64,000 nucleotides of DNA from Prorocentrum cordatum (GCA_963575745.1 CAUYUJ010007224.1:124001-188000), one strand, 5' to 3'. Counted from the stretch's first letter, positions 1 through 10,997 are shown. Numbers and translations are program-made. The notes: generated by a model from the letters alone, not told the origin.

Positions 1-1
1 G

Positions 2-496
2 AAGGACTTCGGCGAAGAGCTTCGCATCGCTACGCTGCTCGTCCATAGCCCCGAGCCGTACAAGACCGTGCTATGCAACGCGCCGACGGCCGCTAAGGTC
101 TCGCACATGGCGCTGATGACCCACCTGAGAGAGTGGATGGCGTCGGGGCAGGTCTTCGCAGCTAGCGGCGCGGTGGATCAGAGCGCGGCGCCGATGGAGA
201 TCGGATCGGAGCGATCTCGGGCCATGCCCTGCCGCAACAGCCTTGGCCCAAGCGCAAGGGCGACAAGTCGGGAGGCGGCAAAGGGCGACATGATGAGCGG
301 CAAGGGCGACAAGGGCGGAAAGGGCAGCAAGAAGGGAGTCAAACACGACGAGCTCAAAGGCAGCTACCCCGCCAAGTTCGAGGGGACCTGCAACTGGCGC
401 CAGAAGCAGGGGCACAAGGATCATGACTGCTGGGGCAAGGCGTCTGGCATGCCACCGGCGCCGTCGGCAGCGCCCCCGAGGGCGGCCGCGGCCTAG
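2..496 (+). pseudogene. copia gag fragment with degenerate CCHC zinc knuckle
   Basis: The frame is open from the first bases of the window, so this is the C-terminal part of a gag-like nucleocapsid protein that would bind element RNA. Early residues resemble the dinoflagellate copia gag block with PEPYKTVL and the later PMEIG motif. A Lys/Gly-rich linker (about 280-350) precedes a zinc knuckle at 389-430 with CX2CX4HX4C spacing. The second cysteine is replaced by arginine (C-N-W-R...H...C), so metal binding is probably lost. The frame ends at a TAG at 494-496. The gag assignment is confident; function is not expected. Confidence 0.75.
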
Positions 497-570
497 CAGA
501 CCCCAGCGGGCGCTGACGGCCAGAGGACCGTGAGCGCGGTGGCTGCAGGATCCGACGGCGACGAGGTCGG

Positions 571-1417
571 TTGGGCATTGGAGTCAGGAGCTCGGTCGGA
601 GGCCGCCGCAGGGAGGAGCGCAGGGGGTTCATCCTTGCAGATAGTGGCAGCGACGAGCACCTCTGCGGCCAGGCGTTCGGGGCGCAGCATCCAGCGGCCC
701 AGGAGGGCCCCACTGCGCCCAAGCTAACCACGGTGAGCGGCGGGGCTCGGCACCGAGGGGCTCCGTGGAATCCCGATGGTCGTCGGTGGCGAAAAGGGTC
801 GCCAGCCATGCTTGTGGAACCTTAGAGTGGGCAACGACCTCGCCCCTCAGGACGCGTTGCTCAGCCTCGGGAAGCTGGCGCGCAAGCAGTTCAGGTTTGT
901 CCTGGAGGAGAGCGACCCGCGCGCCGTGAACCTCAAGACGGGCGAGCGGGCGGACATGGAACTAGTCGGCAATCCGTTCTACTTTGCCGCGCAGATCCAC
1001 GACGCGATGGGCGAGGCCAAGCTCCCAGCCTGCCCCGCCAGGGTCGCCGCGGCTGGCGCCGCAGGAGCTCCGCGGTGGGCGGCGCGAGGAGAGGGCCCCC
1101 CGCCGGACCCAGAGGCTCGAGGGCCGCGCGACCCAGCACCGCCAGAGGCAGGAGCCACGGCGCCACAGGCGCAGGCGGCGGCGGCGCCGCCACAATCGCA
1201 GGCGGCGGCGGCGCCACCCCAGGCGCAGGAGGCGGCGGCGCCCGCGCGGGGCCAGGAGGCACCAGCGGCGGCAGAGCCGTCGGGGCGGTCGTACCTCGAA
1301 GGGCTCGGACCAAGCTCGAGGATCGACGCCATGCAGAAGCGCCTCAAGGAGATTTACGCCCCGTACTACGGGGCCAAGGCTCAGTGCTGGGCACGGCTCG
1401 TCGAGTACGAGGGCTGA
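571..1417 (+). pseudogene. copia aspartic protease and linker, frameshifted
   Basis: A retropepsin-type active site reads ADSGSDEHLC at about 637-666, the D-S/T-G catalytic loop of copia proteases. The frame then shifts near 776-825. The next frame continues with the family's DALLSLGKLARK...F.F.L block at about 860-905. Beyond that is an Ala/Pro/Gln-rich linker built from imperfect GGCGGCGGCGCC-type repeats (1160-1270), then a helical end. The catalytic Asp is intact, but the frameshift and the low-complexity linker argue against activity. Confidence 0.75.
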
Positions 1418-1594
1418 CGCAAGGTGGGGGCGGCGGCGGATGATTTTCGCGAGCTGAGGCGCGAGGAGATCAGGCGTCAGGCGGAGTCGGGACAGGTGGT
1501 GGAGCCGACCGCGTTCCCCGACGTTCGCGAGCCAACGCCGGAGGAGAGGCAGCGCCACGAATAACACCAGCGCTGCCCACCCAGGCCCCGCGAG

Positions 1595-2810
1595 TTGCTG
1601 GGCGCGGAGGTGGAACGCCTCCCCGCGATCGGGCTTGACCTGGCATTCTTCGAGGGCGAGGCGGTCGCCGCCGTGGATGCGGGCCCCCGCGCCGAGGACA
1701 GCCAGAGACAGGATGGGGAACTGGTGCTGGTGGTCGCGGATGCTGACACAGGCGCCGCGCGCAGTGCCCCGAAGCCCGACCGACGCGCTGATCCCTACAC
1801 GGTGGCAGCCACAGTGGCGTTCATCAAGAGCCTTTTCCGTCAGAAGGTCATCTTAGGGCCAGACCGCGAGGGCGCCATGATGGACCTGGCCAACAAGGTC
1901 GAGGCGGAGCTGCCCAATAGTGTGGTCGTGAGGCCTGCGCCAACGTTCAGCTCCGAGTCGAACCCCTCTGAGAATGCCAGCGGCATCACCCAGGCGCAGT
2001 TCCGCACGAGCAGGAGCGCGCTGGAGGCGCGACTAGGAGCCAGGGTCCGACCAGACACGGCCATGCACAAGTGGTTGCAACGCCGCGCGGGCCGGGCATG
2101 CACCAACTTGAGGATCAAGGCGAGCGGTCGCACAGCACGCGAGGACCTCTACGGCCGCGCCTGCACGAGGGAGATGGCCACTCCAGGGGGGTCCGTCCTG
2201 GCACGCCTGCCCAGAGGCAAGAATCGCAGGGCGAGGGGCAAGGTGCACCACAAGGGTGACATGGGCTTTGCGAGGGCAGTCTGGCTAGGGAAGAGCTACG
2301 ACACCGACGGGCACTTATGCGCCCTCGAGACGGGTGAGCTCAGTCACGACGAGGGCCGTCAAGAGGCTGCCCGAAGAGCGGAGATTCAACCGCGCCGCCG
2401 TGGCGGCGATCGCGCGCATGCCGTGGCAGCGCCTAGGGCAGGGCACTGCCCCGCGTGGGATCGAGCCTATCGCGGCGCCCCCTGTCGCTGCGGACGCCGA
2501 CCTGGCGGCGCAAGAGGCAGCCGAGACTCAGCCAGACCCGAACGCTGCTGCCCTGTCTACTGGGGCCGCCCATGGGGGCGGGCCAGCGCCCCAGACGGGC
2601 GCGCCCATGGCGGCGCCCTCGGGCGAAGCGGCGGACGGCGCCGAGGCGCCTGCTGGGGGCAGGCAGGCGGAGCCGGCGACGCAGACGTCGGCTGGAGGCG
2701 GCGCTGGGGGCGACGCCCCCATGACGCCGAGGGCCGCGGCACCAGCGAGCGCACCCGCGCCGACGCCCCCCGATAAGTCGATCGCCGAAGCGACCCGCGG
2801 AGGAGGGTGA
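1595..2810 (+). pseudogene. copia integrase core and linker, frameshifted
   Basis: An integrase (rve) core is recognisable. The VADADTG segment (about 1735-1755) carries the first catalytic Asp. FIKSLFRQKVILGPDREGAMM (about 1830-1885) corresponds to the second Asp. The third catalytic motif, usually SNGRAERAV, has decayed to SNPSENASG near 1960-1990. A later block, FARAVWLGKSYDTDGHLCAL (about 2268-2330), matches the post-integrase segment. The frame then slips by one near 2334 to continue as RAVKRLPEERRFN, followed by an Ala/Pro-rich linker to 2810. The core acid triad is damaged and the element frameshifted, so it is not functional. Confidence 0.75.
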
Positions 2811-2904
2811 TAATCGAGGCACTCTTGCGAGGTCTCGGTTTAGCGGAGTAGCGGCAGAGCACTGTGATGATGTTCGCCCTAACTTCCTGCAGATCCTCAG
2901 GGAC

Positions 2905-3848
2905 ATGGCTGTCCCTGACCCCCACGATGCGTCGGACTCTCGGTTGATCGAGGCTTCCACCAAGCGGGCCCTCGACGGCCTGAAGCAGCACGGGGTGGGC
3001 AGGCTCGTCAAGCGGAGCGAGGCCGCCGGCAAGAGGATCAGCGCCCGCTGGGACCATGTCTACAAGTGGGACGCGAACCTCGGATGCAGGATCGCTAAGT
3101 CAAGGTGCGTCGCGCGAGAGTACAAGTGGCAGGAGTACCGCGACGACCTCTTCACGCCAGGGAGCAGCATGGCCGACAGCCGAGCGGTGGACTGCGCGGC
3201 CCTGAAGCACGGATGGCCCACCTTCACGGTAGACGCGGAGGACGCGTACTACCGCGTCCCCGAGGAGGAGGACGCGCGTGTCGAGTGCCAACCTGAGATC
3301 CTGGAAGAGTGCCGCGCGGAGGGCGACACTGAGGACTACGTTTGGCTGGAGGGATGCGCTGGGTCGAGTTCGCCGCGGAGCAGCTCATGGCCAGAGGCTT
3401 CGAGCGGTCGCCGACCGTGCCCCAGTTCTTCTGGCGCGCCGAGCTCCCATGTCTGGTGGAGCTGCACATGGACGACATGTACGGCACGGCGCCTGGAGTC
3501 GTAGGGTCCGACTTCGTGCTGGACCTGGGCCGTCACATCAAGGTGAAGCGGTCAGGCCTACAGGGCGGCGGTGCCGACTGCGAGTTTCTCAAGAGGTGGC
3601 GCGTGCGAGAGGCCGACGCTACCTACATTCAGCCCAACGAGAAGTGCGTCGCGAAGGCGCTGGAGGCGCCAGGCTTCGAGGGGGGCAACCCGCGCGCCAC
3701 CCCGGGGGTGGGGGCGCGCAGGACAGGCAGGGATGACGCGCCCGACCTCGGCCCAGACGAGGCTAAGCTGTTCGGGAGCGTGACCATGTGCCTGCTGTGC
3801 TCAGTTCGACATCAACTACCTGACATCGTGCATCTCATCGCCCCGTGA
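2905..3848 (+). pseudogene. copia reverse transcriptase, one frameshift
   Basis: Reverse transcriptase of the copia type. The first frame (2905-3350) carries ARWDHVYKWD and the palm segment LFTPGSSMADSRAVDCAALK, then FTVDAEDAYYRVPEEED, which contains a catalytic Asp. A shift at about 3340-3360 moves to a second frame with GMRWVEFAAEQL...PQFFW, the polymerase box ELHMDDMYG (HMDD at about 3466-3477) and a connection block FLKRWRVREADATYIQPNEK. Catalytic aspartates are present in both halves, so only the frameshift and flanking decay separate it from an intact domain. Confidence 0.85.
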
Positions 3849-4620
3849 GGCGGACGTGCGAGCCCTCGATCGAGAGGCTGGCAAGGTGCCTTGAGGGCAC
3901 GAGGGCCCTGGGCGTGAGGATGGTTAAGCCCACCGCGCCGCGGGACATCGTCGACCTGGCCGCGCGCGCACAATCCGACCGGGCAGGCGACGCGAAGGGG
4001 CGGAAGAGCCAGACCAGCGTGCACATCACTGCGCGTGGGTGTCCAATGCTCGGGATCAGCTGTCGTCAAGACGTGCAGTCCCTTCGCAGCTACTAAGCCG
4101 AGTGGCACGCTGGAGCTCGAGGCCTCAGCGAAGGGCTTGGGCTAAAGGCGGTCTTCGCGTTCATGGGCTACAGCGTGCGCATGAGCTAGCGGTGCGACAG
4201 CTCGAGTGCGAGAGCGCTGGCCAGGCGTCAAGGCACTGGGCAGATCAAGCTCCCTGCCGCGAAGACGCTCTGGATCCAGCAGTTGGTGGCCAAGAAGATC
4301 ACCATCATCGAGCCCGTTGCTGGAGACGACAACCTCGCGGATCGGCACATAGGTGTTGCCGAGGACGCGCCTGGAGCGGCTCCGCGAGAGCTGCGGATTG
4401 AAGGAGGTGCCCGTGCCAGGGACCTCGAGGATAGCTGGAGCTGGGGCCATGCCGACCGACATCCAGGCCCAGTCCACCCTGCTGAAGGTGTCGCTGGCAG
4501 TGGCCGCGTCACTCTCCACGGCGGTGAAAGGGGAGCTCGACCGAGCTGTGCGAGGCGCTGCAGGAGATGGACAGGAGTGCATTGACTCCAGTGGCCATGC
4601 CAGGAGACACGACTAATGGC
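3849..4620 (+). pseudogene. copia RNase H remnant
   Basis: Follows the polymerase directly. Recognisable blocks are RLARCLEGTRALGV (3870-3915), GDAKGRKSQTS (3985-4015), a LELEASAKGLG segment near 4107, then LWIQQLVAKKITI and VAGDDNLADRH (4268-4350), which holds the conserved DNLAD motif at the end of copia RNase H, and RLERLRESCGL (4375-4410). These lie in three different frames, so the domain is broken. The segment past 4600 encodes an unassigned hydrophobic stretch. Confidence 0.7.
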
Positions 4621-4947
4621 TACTACGCGAGCCTGACTGTGCTGATGGTGGGCGTGGGCCTGGGGCTCCTGCTTGCATTGCGTGTGCGTTCCTTGGCTTG
4701 CTGGTTGTGCCGGTGTGTGAGGCCGAGTTGGTGCCGGGCGGGGGCCCTGCCGCGCGGCGGCGACGGCGGGGGGCCACAGCGCGCCCCGATCGAGGGATCG
4801 AGCGAGCCAGCAGTGAAGATCAAGACTAGGAAGGGCGACTGCAGAAGGGCGGTTGCCACCCAGAGCCAGGTCAAGTATACCTGGTGGACGACCAGCCCCC
4901 GTTTTCTGCCTTTGGGGCCGAGAGACAAATGGGCGTGGTCCGAGTAG

Positions 4948-5690
4948 GGCCTTGAGCCGAGTACTGTTTAGATGCGCAATGGGCGCGAGTCTAGACCTCC
5001 GCGGCTACGCGTCGAGGCACTGCGGGTTTTAAGTTTCGCTCTCTAGGACCCTGGACGGAGTGGTGACCCGAGGGGTGTCCGAGGAGGACGGGCTCGCCAC
5101 CCGCCCCCGCTCGGCCAGGCGGCGTGTTCAGGATCTTGAGTGATTCGGGCGCCGTCAATTCGCAGCATGCCCGCAGGCCCTTTTGTTCGAGCTGTGTTGG
5201 AGGAAAAAGAGCCCCAATATACGCTTTCCTCACGCATCCGCGAAACTTCCGCCAGAATCGTCGCACTAGTTTGCAAGAGCATCACGGATGGAGGGCGGGT
5301 TCTTATCAGAGCGTGGATCTATTTTGGGCTCCGCACACTCTCGAGTATGAGATTACAGCCGCCCTGAGTGTTTTGTAATCGTTGACGCACCCGAAACGGT
5401 GTTTCGGCACGATGTAAGATCACCAGGGCGCAACACTCACGTTGCTTCGCGGCGTTGAAGTCATTGTGCTCTGGCCCGATCCAAGATCGCCAGGGCGCGA
5501 AAGACACTTTGATTCGTGGCGCTGAAGTCCCTGAACTGGTGTTTTGGACCGGTTGAGGATGTTGAAGCATATCTCCTCGAGCATGTGGCGGGAGGCTTCG
5601 TTGCAGCATCGTTGAGGAGTCTTGGGTTTGCACTGGCCCTCCTCCTTCTCCCCCTCACCCCCCCATCCTCGCCCTTCTCCTCCACGTCCT
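4948..5690. repeat. Non-coding repeat block: family V tandem units (also at 48 kb)
   Basis: No gene is seen. From about 5268 the DNA reads as diverged units: one beginning TGCAAGAGCATCACGGATGG (one copy here, about five at 48045-48400), then two units of about 70 bp around CACGATCCAAGATCGCCAGG-type cores (5390-5530). A junction module ends in CTTGGGTTTGCACTGG at about 5624 and runs into a C/T-rich tract just before LINE-1. The same order recurs at 48040-48740. Confidence 0.55.
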
Positions 5691-5694
5691 CCTC

Positions 5695-7109
5695 ATGCGC
5701 GCCGACGCCATCGAGGAGGCCTTGCCGCCCTTGGAGCTGGAACACCTCACGGCCACTCTCAGGGCAATGCCGTCTGGCATGGCCCCTGGCGTCGACGCGC
5801 CTGTGCCTAATGATATTATACGTCTGCCCGATGCTGGTCGGCGTGCTTTGGTTAACTTACTTAACGACATTGAGCTGCAAGGGGCGTGGCCCGAGGAGAT
5901 CTCTACAGTGCTTGGCGCCTCCGTCCCCAAGGAGGCCGGCGGCCACCGGGTGCTGGGCTTCGTGCCCCGCGCAGCCAAGCTGCGGAGCAGGATGCGCTCT
6001 GCGCCGTCCTTCTCGTAGGCAGAGAAACAGAGGGCCTTTTGGGGCACAGCGATTGCGGGGCCCTCGGCTTTGCGCGCCGCGCTTGCCAGGGCCATCTTGG
6101 ACGAATGAGGTCGAGAGCTCGGCGTATCATGCGCCGCTCTCTTCTTGGACTTGCAGAAGTTCTACGACTCGATCAGTCACGTGCTGCTGATGAAGGCGGG
6201 TCGTTCCCTCCGCTATCCTGCCGTCATCGCGGTGCTGGAGATCGGCATGTATGCGGCGCCTCGCCTCATCAAGCGCGCCGCGATGGTGAGCTTGGCCCTT
6301 GAGCCAAGCAAGTTGATTGTTGCTGGCCCCCCCAGAGGGGCAGACAAGGCGAAAGTGATGTTCCATGGGCTCTTGCAGGAGGTTCACGTCCTGTGCCCCC
6401 GAGCGGGGCTGGTGACCTTCATGGACGACGCAGTCTGCAGGGCTGAAGGAGCTCGTGCGACCGTCATCGGCGACATGCGCGTCGCCGTCAAGTCTCTGGC
6501 GTCCTCATTTGGGCTGAATCGCCTGGCGGTCTCTGACGAGACCAAGCTGGTTGCCAGCGACGACGCCTTGGGGGAGGAGTTGGAGTCTGACCTCCAGCAG
6601 GTGGGCATCCCCGTCTCCTTCACCAAGTCGGCGGTCGACTTGGGAGTGGCTGCCGCTGCTGCTCGCCGTCGTGCTCGACCCAACTTCAAGAGCTCGGATT
6701 GCGCGCGCCTCTTTTCGGCGCGGCAAGATCCAGAAGATGCGGCGGCTCGCTGGCAGCCACAAGGTGGCCAATGGCTTGTGGCGCGCGGGGGTTTCTCCCC
6801 TCGGCGACCTACGGTCACCGGGCGCTCGGCGTGCCGCCGTCCACGGTCACGCAGTTGCGCGTGCAGTCGTCGGTGGCCACTGCTGGGCACATGCGTGGAC
6901 GTCGCTTGCAGACGGTGCTCCAGGCGACTCTCGGCACGGCCGATCCGTCTCTTCAGCTTCGGCGTGATGTTCTCACAGAGTGGTTCAGGATGTGGCTTGC
7001 GCGTCCCTACATACACGCTCGGATTGCTCGGGTTTGGCCTCGCGCGCGTGCTGGACTGGGCGATCGTGTTAGATGGCGAGGCGTCCGTGGGCCCATTGCC
7101 GCGCTGTAA
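5695..7109 (+). pseudogene. LINE-1 reverse transcriptase and connection domain, stops and frameshift
   Basis: One frame runs from 5695 to about 6690 with stops only at 6016-6018 (TAG) and about 6106-6108 (TGA). It begins with LRAMPSGMAPGVDAPVPNDI, the N-terminal RT block of dinoflagellate LINEs. It continues with FLDLQKFYDSISHVLL (a catalytic Asp, about 6136-6190) and the polymerase box VTFMDDAV (about 6412-6435, FMDD in place of FADD or YVDD). At about 6700 the frame shifts to the connection region SATYGHRALGVPPSTVTQL...VWLARPYIHARIARVW...VRGPIAAL, ended by a stop at 7107-7109. The family pattern is clear; activity is excluded by the stops. Confidence 0.8.
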
Positions 7110-7802
7110 GCTACCTTGCGTTACAGGCAGGCTGGGGGCCCCTGGAGGCCGCCCGTTGGCGTCGCACCGGCGGCGCCGAGGGGCCCGTGGACGACCTGTT
7201 TCTCCTTCGGCGAGGACGGGTACAGCGAAACCGTCCTGGAGGATTTCAGCGAGCTCCTCTTGGATTTTGAGGTCGGTTGCCGCGCCGCGTCCTGGACGAC
7301 GGCTCCACGGCGCCCTGATGGTGACCAACTCGCCCACGGGGCGGACCTGCATGTCGCACAGCGTGAATTGGATGCCTTCGCCAAGAAAGGCGCCATGGAC
7401 TTGCGGGGCGCGAGTGTCACAGTCATCCCAGGTGGCCAGTGGGCGCAGCAGAGGCAGGTATATTCTGGAAACGAAGCCGACCTCACCTGTGCCCGCTGCC
7501 GCGCTGCGCCAGAGACGCTGCGCCACCGCATTTGGGGGCGCCCAAAAAATTGCTCGCATCCAGACGACGCGTCCGCTGACGCCTTGATCCCTCAGGCGTT
7601 GGCCAAAGCTGGTTCTGATCCGTCATTCTGGTTGAGAGGCCTGACCTTAGCGAGTCTCGCGGTTCCTGAATTTGTTGAAGGCCCTGGCTTTGGATGCCCA
7701 GTAGTCCTCGGGCAGTGCTTGCTAAAGGAGCTCTCGGCCCCTGATGGACCCCCCCCCCCTTTATCTGTTTGGGGATGGGTCTGGGGGAGAGCGCAGCTCT
7801 GA
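7110..7802 (+). pseudogene. LINE-1 linker with CxxC...H zinc-knuckle-like segment
   Basis: Continues the frame of the connection region past the stop at 7107-7109. The block LTCARCRAAPETLRHRIWG (about 7482-7540) has two close cysteines and an HR pair, as in the segment dinoflagellate LINEs place just before RNase H (usually C..C...PET..HR...C). PSFWLRGLTLASLAVP follows (about 7620-7665). The downstream RNase H is in another frame, so a shift falls at about 7744-7760. Confidence 0.65.
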
Positions 7803-8995
7803 TGAGCGTCGGAGGCGCTGCGGAGCAGCCGTGGTGGTCATGCGTCGTGCCTTGGACGGGGGCCCTTCGGTGGCCATGTGGATCCCCGTCTGCGGCGTGG
7901 CCGCCTGCCTCCCGGGCCGCCGTCAGACTGCGCCCCGACCTGATCTCCTGGCGCTGGCCCTGGGTCTTGAGAATTCGGTGGGCAATATCGCATATGTTTG
8001 CGATTGTAAGCCTGTGGTTGATGGTTTGCGGGCTGGCCGCGCTCAACGCCCCTTTGGCCGCAACGCGGACCTCTGGGTGCGAGTGCGGCAGGCTGCGCAG
8101 AAACGGGGCCCTGGGCCTGTGGATGTCGCCTGGACTGTCTCTCATCTGGGGGCCGAGCCTAACCGCATCACCATCCCCTTCCAGGCTTTCCTCTCTCGCG
8201 GCAACGCTTTTGCTGACGTCTGGGCGGGGTGGGCCGCGAGGAGGGGGTGGGGCACTGCTATTCGTCACCCGATTCCGCTTACTGATCGACATGACGCCAT
8301 TGCCCTCTTGGTCCGTCTCCGTACCAGGAGAGCGCCCATTGGCACTTTGCAGGCTGCCCCTGAGTTTGGTTGGCGACAATCCCAGCCTAGGACTAAGCGT
8401 AGATCTCGGCTTGGTATGGTGATAGACTCCTCGTCGCGCTCCCTCCTCCGTTGCAGCAATCGGTGGAGGTGCTCCAAGTGCCAGCAGATTGTGCCTCGAG
8501 CGAGGCTGTTTGCCTTCGCCTCGTCTGTCTGCCCTACCTCGGCCCAGGAGCCCGAACCCTCCGTCCCTGCGTCTCTTGCGCGGTTCACTGGTGACGGAAT
8601 ATCGCCCGTGCGGGGGGCGTGCGAGGTTGGGGGCGTTAGGTTCCACGGGAGCCGCTCGTTGCATGAATGGGCTCGGTATCGTTTGAAGTTTTGTGCTGCG
8701 CGTGGATTCGCGGCCACGGTAGATGGCCGCCAGTTGGCCCGTCCGTGCGAACCGCCCGCCAGGAAGGGGCGCGAGAATCTGTCCCGCCTCCGTCGGGGAG
8801 CGTTCCCCTTATATCGTGGACCGCCGAAGGCGGTCGCAGCGGCGGAGGCGTCCGCGCTTGCATCTCGTGCCCCTGCAGCCACCGATGGAGCGCATGCTCG
8901 GGTAGAGTTGGATGAGTATTTCCGTTTCTCTGTGCTCCCTGAGCCCGTGTTTGATGATATTGATGGTTTTGATTGTGATAGTAAACTCAAGTGTC
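7744..8995 (+). pseudogene. LINE-1 RNase H and Cys-containing tail
   Basis: An uninterrupted frame encodes an RNase H fold. LFGDGSGGE gives the first Asp (about 7765), LALALGLENS the Glu (about 7950-7980), VCDCKPVVDG the second Asp (about 7996-8020) and GNAFADVWAG the last Asp (about 8200-8230), so the DEDD set is intact. The role would be to degrade the RNA strand during target-primed reverse transcription. The tail (8430-8900) has CSKC near 8472 and ARPCEPPARKGRENLSRLRR near 8740-8800, the family's C-terminal zinc-binding-like block. The frame stays open into the next microsatellite, so the true end is unclear. Confidence 0.75.
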
Positions 8996-9082
8996 ATCTT
9001 GATTTTGAAGTTGCCCCATTTCACCCCACCAGTGGGAGTTGGGAGCATGAGGGAAGGAGTGGGCGAGGTGGAGGGAGGAGTC

Positions 9083-9134
<52 letters not shown>

Positions 9135-9611
9135 GGGGTGCGCTGTCGGGAGAGCGGGCGGTCTTGCGCGCCGTTGCGCGCGACCTCCGCGCGCCGCCCC
9201 GACCTTGCACCACGACGGCCGCGAGTGCGACACCCAGGATGGCCCTGGGACGCCCCCCCACCCACCGCTTCCCCCTCTTCTGATTGATTGCACTTGCGTG
9301 CTCATCCCGCCCATTCCGCCTATTCCACCTCCTCGTGACCCTCCTCGTGACCCTCCTCCGCCTCCTCCTCCTCCTCCTCTTCCTTCGCCTCCTCTCTCCC
9401 CCCAATGCTGCTCCTCCCTCCTCCTCCTCCTCCTCCTCCTCCTCCTCCTCCTCCTCCTCCTCCTCCTCCTCCTTCTCATCCACCTCCTTTCTCCTCCTCC
9501 TCCACTCCCGCCCTCCCCCTCCTGCCTAACCCCTGGCGACGACGACCAGCGACCAGCGACGACGACGATGACGACGACGACGAAGATAACGACGCGACGC
9601 GGCCCGGCGCG
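8996..9611. repeat. Microsatellite-rich spacer (GTC and CTC arrays)
   Basis: Contains a GTC array at about 9081-9134 and a CTC/CCT array at about 9357-9530. Between them, 9135-9260 has a short coding-like stretch including ALSGERAVLRAVARDLRA. It could be an upstream exon of the ubiquitin-conjugating enzyme that follows, but the match is too weak to call. Confidence 0.6.
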
Positions 9612-9618
9612 GACGCAG

Positions 9619-9681
9619 GTCCGGGGGCCGCCCGGCACCGACTTCGAGGGCGGCATCTACACGGGGCGCATCGTGCTGCCG
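9619..9681 (+). CDS. Single exon of a UBE2J-like ubiquitin-conjugating enzyme (E2), partial
   Basis: Twenty-one codons encode GPPGTDFEGGIYTGRIVLP preceded by V-R. This is the conserved beta-strand block of the UBC fold (GP.GT.FEGG.Y.GRI.LP), closest to the UBE2J/Ubc6 class, which acts with ER-associated ubiquitin ligases. The block is preceded by CAG|G, the usual dinoflagellate acceptor context, and followed by a GC dinucleotide that could be a GC donor, giving a phase-0/phase-0 exon. The catalytic Cys region would lie in a later exon, which I do not see; LINE-2 starts 125 bp downstream. Either the gene was split by LINE-2 and repeats, or this is an exon relic. Confidence 0.5.
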
Positions 9682-9757
9682 GCGGGGAGGGCGCGCGTCT
9701 GGAGGGGCAGGCTGCGGCTGAAGACGACGCCGAGGCGGAGGAGAAGGACGGACGCTG

Positions 9758-9806
9758 ATGAGGAGGAGGAGGAGGAGGAGGAGGAGGAGGAGGAGGAGGA
9801 GGAGGA
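9758..9806 (+). repeat. GAG microsatellite at the 5' edge of LINE-2
   Basis: An almost pure GAG array of about 16 units that ends immediately before the first recognisable codons of LINE-2. Confidence 0.9.
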
Positions 9807-10996
9807 GGGTCATGGCTGTGCACGTGCCGGAGATCGCGTGGGTGCTTGACAAGTGGTACTCCGGGTCTGCCAAGCACCTCTGGCGGGACGCAGCGGGCAA
9901 CTTCGAGGAAGTCGAGAGCGCCCTCGGCTTTGACCAGGGGGACCCGCTGGCGCCAGCTGCCTTCTCGGTCGGCCAGAGGGCGGCGCTCTCCCAGCTGCTG
10001 GAGGAGCTCTCGCAGCAGGACCCAGACGTGAGACTCTACTCCTACTTGGATGACACCTACCTGGTGCTCCCAGCGGGGCTCGCCACGGCCGCCCTCCGCC
10101 GCCTGGGGGAGCTCCTGGAGCCCCTCGGGCTGGAGCTTAACGCCGCAAAGACGCAGGTATGGTCTCCGACTGGGCCGCAGGTTGTGCCCCCAGAGCTACG
10201 CGCGCACTTCGTGCCAGCACTCCCCGTGCTCGGTGCACACCTGCGGGCGCGGGGCGACGTGGCCGACGCGCCCTTCGAGCTGGGCCAGAACAGCGGCCTT
10301 GAGCAGTCCGCTGGGCGCTTGACGCAGCCCTGGAACGCCCTCCGACCGCTTGGGAAGCGCACGGTTGGCGAGCACGGCCTCTCGCTGCAGGCGACTGGGA
10401 GTTTGCTGCGCACCTACGCGGGCGCTGCGAGCCAGCACGTCCTGCGCGCGCAGCTGGCTGGCGAGGCGGAGGCGGCTCGCTACGACGCCACTCTGGCGGG
10501 CTATTGGGAGGAGCTCGCAGGGAGGCCCCTGGACGCCGCGGCGCGGGAGATCCTCGGCCTCCCCCTCAAGCTCTCTGGCGCGGGGCTGCAGTGGGCGACA
10601 ACACGACGAGCCGCGGCCTTCTGGGCCGGCTGGACCGCCTGCGTGTCCAGCGTGGCCGCGGACCTCGGCACCGACTCCCTGCTCGAGCTCCTGGAGGCGG
10701 CGCCGCGACTCGGCGAAGCCCTCTCCGACGCGCGGACGGAGCTCTCCCTCCAGGGCGCGGACCCCGCCCCGGGCGCTTCCTTGCTGGACGCCCTGCAGCA
10801 CCCGGCGAAGCAGAGCACTCTCGTGCAAGCTGTGCAAAAGAAAACCCACGCTTCCCTGAGGCAGCGTTTGCACAGCCACGAGCGGGCGACGCTCCTGGGG
10901 GCCGGAGGGCCAGGGGCCGCGGGGTTCCTCGGTTACCCGAGCGATCCCGCTTGCTCGCTGGAGGACGCGCTCTGGGCCACGGGGCTCCAGGCCTGA
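9807..10996 (+). pseudogene. LINE-2 reverse transcriptase (truncated N-terminus)
   Basis: The frame starts inside the RT domain (VMAVHVPEIAWVLDKWYSG) and shows the RT motif GFDQGDPLAPAAFSVG (about 9930-9980), then SYLDDTYLVLP with the YLDD catalytic box at 10043-10054, then GLELNAAKTQVWSP (10126-10170). The rest is a long helical thumb/connection region ending at a TGA at 10994-10996. GC at third positions is very high throughout, as in host exons. Fingers and the first catalytic Asp block are missing, so the protein as it stands cannot polymerise. Confidence 0.8.
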
Positions 10997-10997
10997 A

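Larger units (their letters stand above)
1..4947 (+). mobile_element. Degenerate Ty1/copia-like LTR retrotransposon, left end outside window
   Basis: The segment reads in copia order: gag with zinc knuckle, aspartic protease, integrase, reverse transcriptase, RNase H. All parts lie on the plus strand but in shifting frames, with at least six frame changes, so it is a dead copy. No long terminal repeat was recognised; the 5' LTR would lie outside the window. A hydrophobic stretch at about 4627-4690, after RNase H, could be a C-terminal membrane segment. The domain order is seen in the sequence; the copia assignment rests on known family motifs. Confidence 0.85.
5690..8995 (+). mobile_element. 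LINE-1: non-LTR retrotransposon with RT and RNase H, decayed
   Basis: A 5'-truncated non-LTR element without endonuclease. Reverse transcriptase (5695-6690) is followed by a connection region and zinc-knuckle-like segment (6699-7560), an RNase H domain (7744-8260) and a Cys-containing tail (8260-8990). It carries two in-frame stops in the RT, a third at 7107-7109 and at least two frameshifts. Its left edge sits on a C/T-rich tract and its right edge on a GTC microsatellite. Confidence 0.8.

Noticed and set aside
3812-4108. Minus-strand frames opposite the copia element
   Set aside because: Antisense shadows of RT and RNase H, which have clear motifs on the plus strand.
8809-9849. Long frames of poly-Glu, poly-Ser, poly-Asp, poly-Arg and similar across microsatellites (also 14.0-14.6, 20.4-20.9, 54.7-55.2, 61.5-61.9 kb)
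   Set aside because: They are translations of trinucleotide repeats, open on both strands, with no non-repeat protein content.
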